Shown here piece by piece: positions 33,180 to 42,812 of a stretch of DNA of 64,000 bases. The number at the start of each line of letters is the position of its first letter. Position 1 is the stretch's first letter. Origin of the DNA: Candidatus Aminicenantota bacterium (lineage in GTDB: Bacteria; Acidobacteriota; Aminicenantia; Aminicenantales; Aminicenantaceae). The notes under the pieces are model-generated. The model worked only from the letters and a program-made list of their open reading frames with translations, did no database searches and was not told the DNA's origin. The DNA lies in contig JAFGMO010000028.1 of assembly GCA_016927475.1 (NCBI GenBank), positions 123,096-187,095 of the forward strand, written 5' to 3'. Both the position numbers and the translations under genes were made by a program.

Positions 33180-35279
33180 TCACTTCTCCTCTTCTTCAGG
33201 TTTGATACGTCCCTCTTGAACAGCCTTATCAATGACTTTTTGCTGAAGCTGAGCGGGAACTTCCTCATACGAGAAAAATTCCATCATAAATGCACCCCGT
33301 CCCCCTGTGATTGATGTTAGGGAAGGTTCAAAATCCAGCATCTCCGCCATGGGTACCTGAGCTTTGATGATGCTCATCGCTCCCTTTTGTTCCATTCCCT
33401 GGACCTTCCCGCGGCGTCCATTCAGGTTTCCCATGATGTCTCCCATAAATGCTTCCGGCGTGTATACTTCAACACTCATGATGGGCTCCAGTATGGTGGG
33501 TTTGGCTTCCTTCATTCCCTTTTTGAAGGCCATGGATGCCGCGATTTTAAAAGCGATATCTGAAGAATCGACATCGTGATAAGATCCGTCATAAAGGATT
33601 ACCTTAAAATCGACTGTTGGGTAGCCGGCCGAGACTCCTTTTTTCCGGGCCTCCAGAATTCCTTTCTCAATGGAAGGAATGAAGTTTTTCGGAATAGCAC
33701 CTCCAAAAATTTTATCTTCAAACTCAAAATCTTTTCCACGGGATAGTGGTTCCATCTTGATCTTGACATCTCCGTACTGCCCCCTGCCTCCGGTCTGTTT
33801 CTTGTATTTTCCCTGGACATCTGACTTCCCTTTGATTGTTTCTTTGTAGGGAATCTTGGGAGGCTTAAGGGTAACGTCCACATTGTACCTTTTCTTCAGA
33901 CGATTGGTGATAATTTCTACATGAAGCTGACCGTTTCCGGAAATGATGAGCTCGTTTGTTTCCGAATCCCTCTCGATTCGTGCTGTCGGATCTTCATCCG
34001 AAATACGGTGAATGGCCTGAGAAATTCTGTCTTCATCCGCGCGGGTTTTGGGCTGTATGGCAAAGGAAATGGAGGGTTCAGGAAATTTTATTCGAGGAAA
34101 AAAAATATCGGAACCTTTCTGGCAAATTGTGTCTCCCGTTCCTGTAGCCTTTAGTTTAGCCGTGGCCACGATATCTCCCGCTTTCGCCTGTCCTGCAGGC
34201 ACCTGTTCTTTACCTTGTAGGAAAAACAAGCCGCCGATTTTCTCTTCGTTATCTTTATTTGCGTTATAAACCGAAGTATCAGGATTCAAAACCCCCGAAA
34301 AAACACGGATCAAAGATATTCTTCCCGTATAAGGATCGGAGATTGTCTTATAAACAAGAGCCGACATGTTTTTGTTCGCTGACATATCAAGAAGCTCTTC
34401 TTTTCCTTTGATGATAACGGGAATCTTGCTTCTTTCAAGAGGGGACGGCAGAAATCCCAGAATTCCGTCCAGAATAGGATGGATCCCAACGTTCATCAAA
34501 GCGGATGATACAAAAACAGGGAAAAACTGCCTGTTCAAAATGCTGGTTTTGAGCCCGGCTTCCAGGTCAGCCGCATCAAGGTCACCCTGTTCGAAATATT
34601 TCTCCATCAATTTTTCGTCGTTTTCCGCCACCATCTCCGTCAGCTCATTGATTTTTTTACCGACTTCGCTTTTCAAGTCTTCAGGTATTTCAGTTTCCGT
34701 TAACTTTCCGCCTCTATTCTGGTCAAAAACATAAGCTTTTTTTTGGATGAGGTCTACGACACCTTTGAAATTTTTTTCTTTACCAATAGGAATTTGGACG
34801 GGAACGGCTTGGCGGCCGAAAAATTGCTGTATGGACTCCAAAGCCTGCTCAAATTGGGCGTTTTCCCTATCCATTTTATTGATGACAATGATCCGTGGCA
34901 GTTGCAACTCGTTCATCATTTCCCATACCTTTTCCGTACCCACCTCAACACCGGAAATACTGCATACCATCACAACTCCGGCATCCACGGCTCTGAAACA
35001 AGCCCTTGTATCCCAGAGAAAGTTACTGTATCCTGGGCAATCAAGGATGTTTATTTTATGGCCTTTCCATTCCAGGAAACAGGGAGCTGAATTGATAGAA
35101 ATTTTTCTTTCAATTTCGTCCGGATCATAATCAGTAACAGTATTTCCCTTATCCACTTCAGTCAGTCGAGTTGTCGCACCTGTATCAAAGAGCATCGCCG
35201 CAGCTATTGATGTTTTTCCTGATGACCCATGCCCCACAAGGGCAACATTTCTAATCTTTTCTGCATTATAATCTTTCAT
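33180..35279 (-). CDS. Elongation factor G-like GTPase (EF-G2 type)
   Basis: About 699 residues from ATG at 35277-35279, chosen because GGAGG lies 7 bases upstream; an adjacent in-frame ATG (35280) is the alternative. The 729-residue track ORF adds 30 codons read out of element copy 4. G motifs: VALVGHGSSGKTS (P-loop), DCPGYSNF (G3) and INKMDRE (G4). Domains II to V follow (PKIPYKETIKGKS, GGRGQYGDVKI, GRRGKVQGM). The VGHGSSGKT P-loop is that of EF-G paralogues (FusA2-type) rather than the main GHVDHGKTT factor, and no ribosomal protein genes surround it. A second EF-G is expected elsewhere. Confidence 0.92.
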   Translation of the reverse strand: MKDYNAEKIRNVALVGHGSSGKTSIAAAMLFDTGATTRLTEVDKGNTVTDYDPDEIERKISINSAPCFLEWKGHKINILDCPGYSNFLWDTRACFRAVDAGVVMVCSISGVEVGTEKVWEMMNELQLPRIIVINKMDRENAQFEQALESIQQFFGRQAVPVQIPIGKEKNFKGVVDLIQKKAYVFDQNRGGKLTETEIPEDLKSEVGKKINELTEMVAENDEKLMEKYFEQGDLDAADLEAGLKTSILNRQFFPVFVSSALMNVGIHPILDGILGFLPSPLERSKIPVIIKGKEELLDMSANKNMSALVYKTISDPYTGRISLIRVFSGVLNPDTSVYNANKDNEEKIGGLFFLQGKEQVPAGQAKAGDIVATAKLKATGTGDTICQKGSDIFFPRIKFPEPSISFAIQPKTRADEDRISQAIHRISDEDPTARIERDSETNELIISGNGQLHVEIITNRLKKRYNVDVTLKPPKIPYKETIKGKSDVQGKYKKQTGGRGQYGDVKIKMEPLSRGKDFEFEDKIFGGAIPKNFIPSIEKGILEARKKGVSAGYPTVDFKVILYDGSYHDVDSSDIAFKIAASMAFKKGMKEAKPTILEPIMSVEVYTPEAFMGDIMGNLNGRRGKVQGMEQKGAMSIIKAQVPMAEMLDFEPSLTSITGGRGAFMMEFFSYEEVPAQLQQKVIDKAVQEGRIKPEEEEK

Positions 35280-35301
35280 CATTGAGCCTCCAACGAGATA
35301 G

Positions 35302-35555
35302 CCTGCTTTATTCACGTGCCAATCTTGCCGTAGCTGCGAGGCGTCAGCCTGTGATGCTGTGCTAGGCACCGCGAACAGGCTGCAACAAAGCAGATGCGGT
35401 AAGATCGGCTCGCCTAAAAGGTAAATTTGGCCGATATTTTTTTGAAAACGTTTATAGAAAATTTTTCATTATCAATTTTAACGAAAATCATCATTAAATG
35501 ACACATATTATTAGAATTATCTGTTGGTGTCGGCCAAATTTATGAATAATACAGG
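35302..35555 (+). repeat. Dispersed structured element, copy 4 (long form)
   Basis: Begins CCTGCTTTATTCACGTGCC and ends TTATGAATAATACAGG. Internal stem CAGCCTGT/ACAGGCTG pairs perfectly. TAAATTTGGCCGA and TCGGCCAAATTTA form the 13-bp inverted repeat around the long 3' module. The 5' end lies about 20 bases upstream of the EF-G start. Confidence 0.92.
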
Positions 35556-35736
35556 ATAGATATTGTGAAGTAATTGTTTTATTCACAATAGTTTGTCCTT
35601 TCCTTACAACCGATCCTGCACTTTTGGAGCAACCTCGGCTCGTTAATAATACAGCCGATATGATACAATAAAGTTTCCCCCCGACTCAAGAAAAAACAAT
35701 ATGAAAGAACATACTCAGTTAATCTTATAATACAGG
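35556..35736. other. Intergenic remnant between copy 4 and the RluA gene
   Basis: No gene is seen. It holds a hairpin (ATTGTGAA...TTCACAAT, about 35571-35592), broken pieces resembling element ends (ACCTCGGCTCGTTAATAATACAG near 35630-35652) and TTATAATACAGG 8 bases from the rluA stop. The stretch looks like decayed element copies. Confidence 0.45.
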
Positions 35737-36651
35737 CTAAGAAGGATTAATGGTCTTTAGAAAATTCCGTAGATCCTCCGGCATAGGAGCGGAAAATTCA
35801 AGCCAGCTCCCCAATTCAGGATGTTTGAAAGCCATCCGGTGAGCATGAAGAAAAATCCGCGGGCATCCCCTTTTCTCCTTCGCCGGTCCATAATAATTAT
35901 CTCCCAGCAATGGATGACCGGAAGCCGCCAGATGGACGCGTAATTGGTGAGTCCTTCCCGTTATGGGTTTCAACTCCAGGAGGGAAAATTCATCATATTG
36001 TTTTTGGACGTCATAAATCGTCTCCGCATCTCGAAGTTTTTTAGCGCTGATCGACATCCGCTCCCTGTGCTTGCCGTGACGTCCGATGGGATAATTGATC
36101 CGTCCGGATTTTTCCGGCATTTTCCCCCAAACAAGTCCGATATAATATTTATCCACTTCTCTCTGCTTGAATTGACTTTTTAGATTGAAATAGGCCCTGG
36201 ATGTTTTGGCAATCACTAACAAGCCGGAGGTATCTTTGTCCAATCTATGGACAATCCCCGGTCGTTCCGGACTCCCCACCTCCAGAATTTTTGGAAAATA
36301 ATACAGCAAGGCATTGACCAAGGTATGGTCTGGATTTCCCGCTCCCGGATGGACGATGAGGCCCGGGGGTTTGTTAATGACCAAAAAATGCCGCTCCTCC
36401 CATATGATATCCAGGGGAATACATTCAGGTTGGAGCTGAAATTCCCGATGGTTAGTATACTCAATCCTGATCCGGTCTCCCTCTTTTAACCTGTAGCTGG
36501 CTTTTTGGAATGTACCGTTAACAGTGACTTTTTTTAAGAGGATAAGTTTTTTAATCTGAGAACGGGTGAGTGTTTTTGTCTTTTCAGCTAAAAAGAGATC
36601 CAAGCGTGAATTGAGATCATCTTGGATGTGATAATCATAAACGTTTGTCAT
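35737..36651 (-). CDS. RluA/RluD family pseudouridine synthase
   Basis: A 304-residue enzyme that isomerises uridine in rRNA. N-terminal S4 RNA-binding domain (about 15-75, LDLFLAEKTKTLTRSQIKKLI), then the catalytic domain with VHRLDKDTSGLLVIAK (catalytic Asp138) and GRTHQLRVHLAASGHPLLGD. The S4 domain plus overall length favours an RluD-like enzyme, but the exact target uridine cannot be read. It is downstream of lgt on the same strand, after a 140-base gap. Confidence 0.93.
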   Translation of the reverse strand: MTNVYDYHIQDDLNSRLDLFLAEKTKTLTRSQIKKLILLKKVTVNGTFQKASYRLKEGDRIRIEYTNHREFQLQPECIPLDIIWEERHFLVINKPPGLIVHPGAGNPDHTLVNALLYYFPKILEVGSPERPGIVHRLDKDTSGLLVIAKTSRAYFNLKSQFKQREVDKYYIGLVWGKMPEKSGRINYPIGRHGKHRERMSISAKKLRDAETIYDVQKQYDEFSLLELKPITGRTHQLRVHLAASGHPLLGDNYYGPAKEKRGCPRIFLHAHRMAFKHPELGSWLEFSAPMPEDLRNFLKTINPS

Positions 36652-36791
36652 GGATCGCTTTCCATCCCCTGTTTATTCCAGGATTTTTTTAAGATCATCA
36701 GGTCCGGCCAAAGGAAATGATTCCCTCTTTTTGAAGAGAAAATAATCCCACTATGATCATGAGGCTTCCGACTCTTGCTCCTTGAATGTGA

Positions 36792-37601
36792 TCATCCCTC
36801 CTGCCTTTTTTTTTGCCTTCGGCGCATGAAAAAAAGAAGAAAAACCCCGGCCGCGATGCCGACTAGACAAAAAAACTGGGGCCAGGACAAGCTCAGATAA
36901 GGAGATGAATGCTTAATCAAAAAAACACGGTCTGGATGATCCCCCCTGTAATATTCCACAAAAAAACGGAGAACGGAATAATTGATAACGTAGAAAGAAA
37001 ACACTTGCCCTTCGAATTTTTTTCTCCTGAGAATGAAAAAAAGAACGAAAAAATTTAAAAAATTGAGGATGGATTCATAAAGCTGCGTAGCATGCAAGAG
37101 AGTGTTGATGGGAATTCCCGTGATATTATGCGCCTGCACGCTCTTGAATGTTACCCCCCAAGGAACGGTGCAAGAACGTCCGTAGCAGCATCCGGCCAGG
37201 AAACAACCGATTCTGCCGAAACCATGTCCAAGAGCCAGAGCCGGGCCGATGATATCGGCGATCTTCCAGGTAGGTAGCTTGTGTTTTCGAAAATACCAGA
37301 GGGCGAATATAATGCCGAAAGCCAGTCCGCCCTGAAAAACCCCTCCGGATCTGGCCAGGCTGAAAAGATCCTTTGGATTTTTGATATAGTATGAAAAATT
37401 CCCAATAAAAAGAATGAGCTTTGCCCCAACGAGGGCGATAATGACCGTGTAGAATCCCATGTCGATTAGCTTCGTCGCAGGAAGATTTTGTTTTTTTGCC
37501 TGTATATATGTAAACCAAAAAGCACACACAACGCCGAGCGCGAGCATAAAACCATAGGAATAAAGGGAAATAGGGCCTATTTTGATAAGGATGGGATGCA
37601 T
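36792..37601 (-). CDS. lgt: Prolipoprotein diacylglyceryl transferase
   Basis: A 269-residue inner-membrane enzyme with seven transmembrane helices. It transfers diacylglycerol from phosphatidylglycerol to the lipobox cysteine of prolipoproteins. The Lgt signature GHGFGRIGCFLAGCCYGR is intact, followed by HATQLYES and the closing FSFYVINYSVLRFFVEYYRGD region (conserved Arg and Glu). It overlaps lspA by 25 bases, so the first two steps of lipoprotein maturation are coupled here. Confidence 0.96.
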   Translation of the reverse strand: MHPILIKIGPISLYSYGFMLALGVVCAFWFTYIQAKKQNLPATKLIDMGFYTVIIALVGAKLILFIGNFSYYIKNPKDLFSLARSGGVFQGGLAFGIIFALWYFRKHKLPTWKIADIIGPALALGHGFGRIGCFLAGCCYGRSCTVPWGVTFKSVQAHNITGIPINTLLHATQLYESILNFLNFFVLFFILRRKKFEGQVFSFYVINYSVLRFFVEYYRGDHPDRVFLIKHSSPYLSLSWPQFFCLVGIAAGVFLLFFMRRRQKKRQEG

Positions 37602-38077
37602 TTATCGCTCCTTTTAAAAAGAAAAATTCCTATCAGAAAAACAGCACCAATGGTGATGCACGAATCGGCGACATTGAATGTGGCCCAGTGCCATTTTTTG
37701 ATATAAAAATCCAAAAAATCTATGACGTAACCCTTGAAAATACGGTCAACAAAATTTCCCAAGGCCCCCGCCAAAACAAGAGAAAGGGCGAATCGGGTTA
37801 GCTTTTCCTTATAGGGAGTTTTGATATAAAAATACACAACGATGAGCATGGCAAGCGTTGTTGCCGCCATGAGCAAAATGTATTGCATTAAGCCGTTAGA
37901 TTGAGAAAACATGCCAAATATCGCTCCTCTGTTCCGGACGTGAATGATATTAAAAAACCCGGGAATGAGAGATATCTTTCCGTAAAGCGATAGAGTTTTA
38001 TGAATCATCGCTTTCGACACCTGATCGAGAATGATAAAAAAAAGAATTACAGACAGATAAAATCCGTGTTTTTTCAA
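37577..38077 (-). CDS. lspA: Lipoprotein signal peptidase II
   Basis: A 166-residue aspartic protease with four transmembrane helices. It removes the signal peptide from diacylated prolipoproteins. The catalytic dyad is visible: Asp111 in GNFVDRI and Asp138 in FNVADS. DQVSK near the N-terminus and NRGAIFG are conserved. It overlaps the ileS 3' end by 4 bases and the lgt start by 25, giving an ileS-lspA-lgt run; ileS-lspA pairing is common in bacteria. Confidence 0.96.
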   Translation of the reverse strand: MKKHGFYLSVILFFIILDQVSKAMIHKTLSLYGKISLIPGFFNIIHVRNRGAIFGMFSQSNGLMQYILLMAATTLAMLIVVYFYIKTPYKEKLTRFALSLVLAGALGNFVDRIFKGYVIDFLDFYIKKWHWATFNVADSCITIGAVFLIGIFLFKRSDKCIPSLSK

Positions 38078-40851
38078 AGGCCCAACTCCTCAACAACATC
38101 CTCGCATCGACGGCAGAGTTCCGGATGTTTCGCACTTTTTCCTACAGACTCCAGATACTTCCAGCACCGCTGACATTTCTGAAATTTTTCCCGGTGCACT
38201 TCTATCACGAGACTGGGGCTGGAACCGGTTAAAATTTCAATAAAAGAAACGATGCATAAATCTGCCAGTTCGTCGGCAAACATTTTCAAAAGATTTTTTT
38301 CCTCATCGGATGGCCTCAATCTCACTCTTGCTTCCAAGGAGTTGCCGATCAGCTTTTCTTCACGGGCTTTTTCCAGTTCCTTCAGGACAAGCTCCCGAAT
38401 GCCATAAAGCTTCTCCCATTCTTTAAAATCTGCATCTTCCTGCCATCTTTTCTTGAATGAAGGAAAAAGCTCGAGATGGACGGATTCTTCTTTTTCCTTA
38501 AAACCGGGCATGGTTTCCCAGGCTTCTTCCGCCGTAAATGGAAGAATAGGGGCCATCAAGATCAGCGTGTTTTTCAGCAGATGAAAGAGAGCTGTTTGGG
38601 CGGATCTTCTCAGCTGAGATGCTTTTCCCGAACAGTAAAGCCTGTCTTTAAGCACATCAAGATAATAGGAGCTGAGTTCAACCGTAAAAAAACTGTAAAT
38701 ACTATGGAAAACGATATGATACTCGTAATCATCATAGGCCCTAAGAATGCGTTTTCCGATACGGGCACACCTTTCCAAGATCCATTTATCCAAAGGCATC
38801 ATTTCAGACATATCGACCATATCGTTATCCGGATCAAAATCGTAAAGATTCCCAAGGATGAACCGCCATGTATTGCGGATTTTCCTGTAGGCTTCGATAA
38901 TTCTCTGAAGAGTTTCATCCCCGAACCGGGCGTCTTCCTTATAGTTTAACATCGCCACCCAGAGCCGCAAGATCTCGGCCCCGTTCTTTGATATGATCTC
39001 TTCGGGCTCGATAAAATTGCCAAGGGATTTGGACATCCCTTTTCCCTCTTCATCAAGGACAAATCCATGGGTGATCACCGACCGGTAGGGCGCCGCATTT
39101 TTGGCTCCGACACCGACAAAAAGCGAACTGTTGAACCAGCCCCTGTACTGGTCATGCCCTTCGATGTAAATATCCGCCGGCCAGGAAAGATAGTCAGACC
39201 GGTTCAAGACATTATGGCTGGCTCCCGATTCAAACCAAACATCAAGAATATTATTTTCTTTATCGAATGTATTTGATCCGCAGCGGGGACATTTGGTCCC
39301 GGAAGGCAGTAGTTTTTCAACCGGATGAATATACCATGCATCGGATCCTTCTTTTTCAAAAATATCAGCCACAGCCCTCGCTATTTTCTCATCGGCCACA
39401 ACCTCACCGCATTCACGACAGGTGAATGCGGGAATAGGAACACCCCAGGAACGTTGCCGTGAAATACACCAGTCAGGCCTTGCACTGACCATGTTGGTGA
39501 TACGCTCTTCACCCCAAGCGGGAATCCAGCGTACCTTTCTAATTTCTTTTAATGCCTTTTCTCTCAAACCGCTTTTGTCCATAGAAATAAACCATTGTGC
39601 CGTTGCCCTGAAAATGACAGGTTTTTTACACCGCCAACAATGGGGATAAGAATGCAAAACGGTTCCTTGTTTGACCAGACTGCCGTCCTTTTTCATATCC
39701 TCGTTGATGACACTGTTGGCATCAAAAACATTCATTCCGTGATATTTTTCCACCTGATCCGTAAAACAGCCTTCGCTGTCCACGGGGGTGTAAATATCAA
39801 GACCATAAGCCATTCCCGTTAGGTAGTCATCATATCCATGGCCCGGGGCTGTATGAACACAACCGGTTCCCTGATCCAAAGTGACATAATCAGCAAAAAC
39901 AAAAGCGGATTCCCGGTCGATAAAAGGATGCCGTGCTTTTTTCCCTTTCAGCTTTTCTCCGGGGAACTTCGCCAGAATTTTCGGATCGGAAATACCCAGC
40001 TCTTCAGCGATAACGGGAACCAGGCGGCTGGCGGCGATAAGAACCTCAGAACCATAAAGGAAAGCGGAGTACTCGTATTCCGGATGAAAGGCTATGGCCA
40101 GGTTGGCCGGCAGGGTCCAGGGAGTCGTTGTCCAGATAAGGATCGAAACCTTTTTTCCTTTCAGCGCGGGAAATTCTTTCGACATATCCGTCTCCAGGGG
40201 AAACTTGACATAGATGGAGGGGGACTCCCGGTCGTGGTATTCGATCTCGGCTTCAGCCAGAGCCGTTCGGCAGAAAGGACACCAATGGACGGGCCGTTTT
40301 CCTTTGTAAACGTTTCCCGTCGCAAAGATAGCGGCCAGGTACCGAAGGACCTCGGCTTCATAGGCTTTGTTCATCGTCAGGTAAGGATTCTTCCAATTGC
40401 CGAAAACACCCAGCCTGATGAACTGGTTGCGCTGTATATCGACAAACTTCAAGGCATATTTTCCACATTCCTCCCTGATTTCTATGGTCGACATGTCCTT
40501 TTTTTTGTTCCCTAGAAGCTGGTCGACCTTGATCTCAATAGGAAGGCCGTGGCAATCCCACCCCGGAACATAGGGAGCCCTGTGCCCCTTCATGGTCTTT
40601 GACTTGATGATAAAATCCTTCAGAATTTTGTTGAGAGCCGTTCCCAAGTGAATATTGCCGTTGGCGTAAGGAGGACCATCATGGAGAATAAAGGATTCTC
40701 CATCTTTTCTTTGTTGCAATACTCTGTCATAGAGTTTGATCTCGTTCCATTTCTTAATGATCTCGGGTTCCTTTTGAGCCAGTTTCGCTTTCATCGAAAA
40801 AGATGTTTGCGGGAGATTGAGTGTGTTTTTGATCTTATCGTTTTCAGCCAT
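38074..40851 (-). CDS. ileS: Isoleucyl-tRNA synthetase
   Basis: About 925 residues from MAENDKIKNTL, chosen because GGAG precedes this ATG by about 6 bases; the track ORF adds 11 residues. Class I synthetase motifs: PYANGNIHLG (HIGH) and GKGMSKSLGN (KMSKS). The editing domain (TTTPWTLPANLAIAFHP) and the C-terminal zinc finger (CQRCWKY...CRRC) are both present. This is the bacterial type with zinc-binding tail, not the mupirocin-resistant type. First gene of the run with lspA and lgt; element copy 5 lies upstream. Confidence 0.97.
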   Translation of the reverse strand: MAENDKIKNTLNLPQTSFSMKAKLAQKEPEIIKKWNEIKLYDRVLQQRKDGESFILHDGPPYANGNIHLGTALNKILKDFIIKSKTMKGHRAPYVPGWDCHGLPIEIKVDQLLGNKKKDMSTIEIREECGKYALKFVDIQRNQFIRLGVFGNWKNPYLTMNKAYEAEVLRYLAAIFATGNVYKGKRPVHWCPFCRTALAEAEIEYHDRESPSIYVKFPLETDMSKEFPALKGKKVSILIWTTTPWTLPANLAIAFHPEYEYSAFLYGSEVLIAASRLVPVIAEELGISDPKILAKFPGEKLKGKKARHPFIDRESAFVFADYVTLDQGTGCVHTAPGHGYDDYLTGMAYGLDIYTPVDSEGCFTDQVEKYHGMNVFDANSVINEDMKKDGSLVKQGTVLHSYPHCWRCKKPVIFRATAQWFISMDKSGLREKALKEIRKVRWIPAWGEERITNMVSARPDWCISRQRSWGVPIPAFTCRECGEVVADEKIARAVADIFEKEGSDAWYIHPVEKLLPSGTKCPRCGSNTFDKENNILDVWFESGASHNVLNRSDYLSWPADIYIEGHDQYRGWFNSSLFVGVGAKNAAPYRSVITHGFVLDEEGKGMSKSLGNFIEPEEIISKNGAEILRLWVAMLNYKEDARFGDETLQRIIEAYRKIRNTWRFILGNLYDFDPDNDMVDMSEMMPLDKWILERCARIGKRILRAYDDYEYHIVFHSIYSFFTVELSSYYLDVLKDRLYCSGKASQLRRSAQTALFHLLKNTLILMAPILPFTAEEAWETMPGFKEKEESVHLELFPSFKKRWQEDADFKEWEKLYGIRELVLKELEKAREEKLIGNSLEARVRLRPSDEEKNLLKMFADELADLCIVSFIEILTGSSPSLVIEVHREKFQKCQRCWKYLESVGKSAKHPELCRRCEDVVEELGL

Positions 40852-40950
40852 GATGTTCTCCATCAATAAGAATTTAGATAACAAATGCCCATTATAAACG
40901 AAGTATCCCTAATTCTCTACTCAAAACTGAATAATGATTCTTTTTTATAT

Positions 40951-40975
40951 ATCGGCCGAATTTATGAACAATACA
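40951..40975 (+). repeat. Solo 3' end of the dispersed element
   Basis: ATCGGCCGAATTTATGAACAATACA matches the 3' end of copy 5, including its private ACAA variant. With the start of copy 5 it makes a palindrome (TGAACAATACA...TGTATTGTTCA). Confidence 0.7.
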
Positions 40976-40979
40976 AGTC

Positions 40980-41178
40980 CCTGTATTGTTCACGATTCGA
41001 GCTCTCCGCAGTGGTAGGTCGGGGCGGGGCGAGGCGTCGGTGTGCGAAGCTGTGCTCGGCACCGCGAGCGCGCCGCAACAAAGCAGATGCGGTGAGATTC
41101 GGCTCGCCTGCAAGGTAAATTTGGCCGGGTTTTCTTCCTGCCTTTCTAACCACCGGCCAAATTTATGAACAATACAGG
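40980..41178 (+). repeat. Dispersed structured element, copy 5 (short form)
   Basis: Begins CCTGTATTGTTCACGATTCG and ends TTATGAACAATACAGG, 3 bases from the nadB stop; the terminal repeats match each other perfectly over 13 bases. Internal stem CGGTGTGC/GCGCGCCG. The 3' module is the short 13-bp hairpin TAAATTTGGCCGG/CCGGCCAAATTTA. It carries a G-rich insertion (GGTCGGGGCGGGGC) near 41015. Confidence 0.92.
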
Positions 41179-41181
41179 GTA

Positions 41182-42756
41182 TTAGTTTTTTCGATAGTGC
41201 GCTCCCCGGCTGACGGGATTGCTCAATGCGGCATACGTTATGAGCTGGGCTACTTGAATTCCGTGCTTCAGAACGACAACTTGAGAGTCCATACGGGCCT
41301 CTTTGTAAAATTTATCGATACGGTGCTTGAGGTAATCCAAATCTGCCCGGGCTCTCTCCAATCTTTTTTTTGTCCGAATAATTCCGGCATAATTCCACAT
41401 TGTCGACCGGATAGACAGCCAGTCCTGATTGATCAAAGCGGGATCTATCTCTTCCTCCTCCTCAGGATAATACCAGTTATGTATTTCCGACTCGCGATAA
41501 GCGAAAGATGGGTTGAAGTGCGCTGCAATGAATTTGGAGGCGTTGGTTCCCCATACAAGCCCCTCAAGAAGTGATGTGGATGCCAGACGGTTCGCTCCAT
41601 GAACACCGGTACATGAAACTTCCCCTACGGCAAACAATCCTCTGAGAGTTGTCTGCCCGCATTTGTCCACCAGCACACCTCCACAGGAATAGTGAGCTGC
41701 CGGAACGACCGGAATGGGTTCCCGGGTGATGTCGATTCCGTATCGAAGGCATGTACGGTAAATATTGGGAAATCTTTTTTTTATGTCGATCGTAGCATAA
41801 GAAGCTAAGTCAAGATTAACATAACTCGAACTGGAATTGGTCATTTCCTCATAAATGGCCCTTGTCACCTCATCCCTGGGCGCCAGCTCTCTTTTTTCAC
41901 AATATTTCTCCATGAATGTTTTCCCAGCCGGTGTTTTCAGTTTGGCACCTTCACCGCGTACTGTTTCAGAGATCAAAAAAGCCTCCGCGTCCCGGTGATA
42001 GAAGGAAGTGGGATGAAACTGGATGTATTCCATATTGACGATCCTGGCACCTGCCCGGTAGGCCATGGCATACCCATCCCCAACAGCATCCTTCGGATTT
42101 GACGTATAAAGAAATACGGCACCGCATCCGCCCGAAGCCAGAATGGTATACGGCGCAAAAATCATTTTTACCCGTTTTGTCCGGTTGTCTAAAACATAAG
42201 CGCCAATGTTTTGGGGACGATGGTAGTATGCCGTGGGATTTTTAGAATGATGGGGAACCGTCAACAAATCGACGGCCGTATGATCGGCAAGGAACCGAAC
42301 ATTGGAGTAAGTCTTCAGAACGGCGATAAACTTTTCTTGGATTGTCTGTCCGGTCGTATCTTTTATATGAAGAATACGCCGCCGCGAGTGACCCGCCTCG
42401 ATAGCATAATCCAGCTTATCCGGTGACGAACGGGTAAAAGGAATTTTCAATTCCTTGATGAGTATATTATTGACCATTTCCTGTCCTTGTTTGGCCAGAA
42501 TGTCCACCGCATCAGAATTGTTGATCCCGTCGCCGGTCTGAATGATATCATCCTTGAGAAGCTCCGGGTGGTCGTCGGGTCCCAGAGAAACAATGCCTCC
42601 CTGGGCATAATAAGAATTGGTTTCCTCCAGATTTCTATTTTTGGAGATAACAATAACCTGGAGCCCGCTCTTCGCCGCTTCCAAAGCGGCACTGGAACCC
42701 GCGATGCCGCAGCCGATAATCAGGACATCAGTGTGCCATTTTTCGTTTTTTTTCAT
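41182..42756 (-). CDS. nadB: L-aspartate oxidase
   Basis: A 524-residue FAD enzyme that oxidises aspartate to iminoaspartate, the first step of NAD synthesis. N-terminal Rossmann motif VLIIGCGIAGSSAALEAAKSG (first 20 residues quoted in part), then NSYYAQGGIV, EFFQFHP-like MEYIQFHPTSF and VPAAHYSCGGVLVD. The C-terminal helical domain is present. Succinate dehydrogenase flavoproteins are related, but the context with nadC and the sequence favour NadB. Ribosome site GGAAGAG. nadA is not in the window. Confidence 0.95.
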   Translation of the reverse strand: MKKNEKWHTDVLIIGCGIAGSSAALEAAKSGLQVIVISKNRNLEETNSYYAQGGIVSLGPDDHPELLKDDIIQTGDGINNSDAVDILAKQGQEMVNNILIKELKIPFTRSSPDKLDYAIEAGHSRRRILHIKDTTGQTIQEKFIAVLKTYSNVRFLADHTAVDLLTVPHHSKNPTAYYHRPQNIGAYVLDNRTKRVKMIFAPYTILASGGCGAVFLYTSNPKDAVGDGYAMAYRAGARIVNMEYIQFHPTSFYHRDAEAFLISETVRGEGAKLKTPAGKTFMEKYCEKRELAPRDEVTRAIYEEMTNSSSSYVNLDLASYATIDIKKRFPNIYRTCLRYGIDITREPIPVVPAAHYSCGGVLVDKCGQTTLRGLFAVGEVSCTGVHGANRLASTSLLEGLVWGTNASKFIAAHFNPSFAYRESEIHNWYYPEEEEEIDPALINQDWLSIRSTMWNYAGIIRTKKRLERARADLDYLKHRIDKFYKEARMDSQVVVLKHGIQVAQLITYAALSNPVSRGAHYRKN

Positions 42757-42812
42757 GTTTTCTCTTCCGCAACAAAATATTTATCGGTACTATCAGACTT
42801 CCCGAAAATGGA

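Noticed and set aside
35280-35369. N-terminal extension of the EF-G ORF
   Set aside because: These codons come from element copy 4; the ribosome site and family N-terminus place the start at 35279 or 35282.
39838-40515. Plus-strand ORF of 225 residues
   Set aside because: It is antisense to the conserved ileS editing and catalytic domains; no recognisable domain.
40962-41153. Small ORFs read from the element copies (for example 40962-41153 and 9698-9904)
   Set aside because: Similar peptides appear only because the DNA is repeated. Substitutions keep stems rather than codons, and insertions in copies 1 and 5 break the frame.
5626-41178. Integron attC sites, considered because the elements lie just after stop codons
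   Set aside because: No RYYYAAC/GTTRRRY core pairs, no integrase gene, and the flanking genes are ordinary housekeeping operons.
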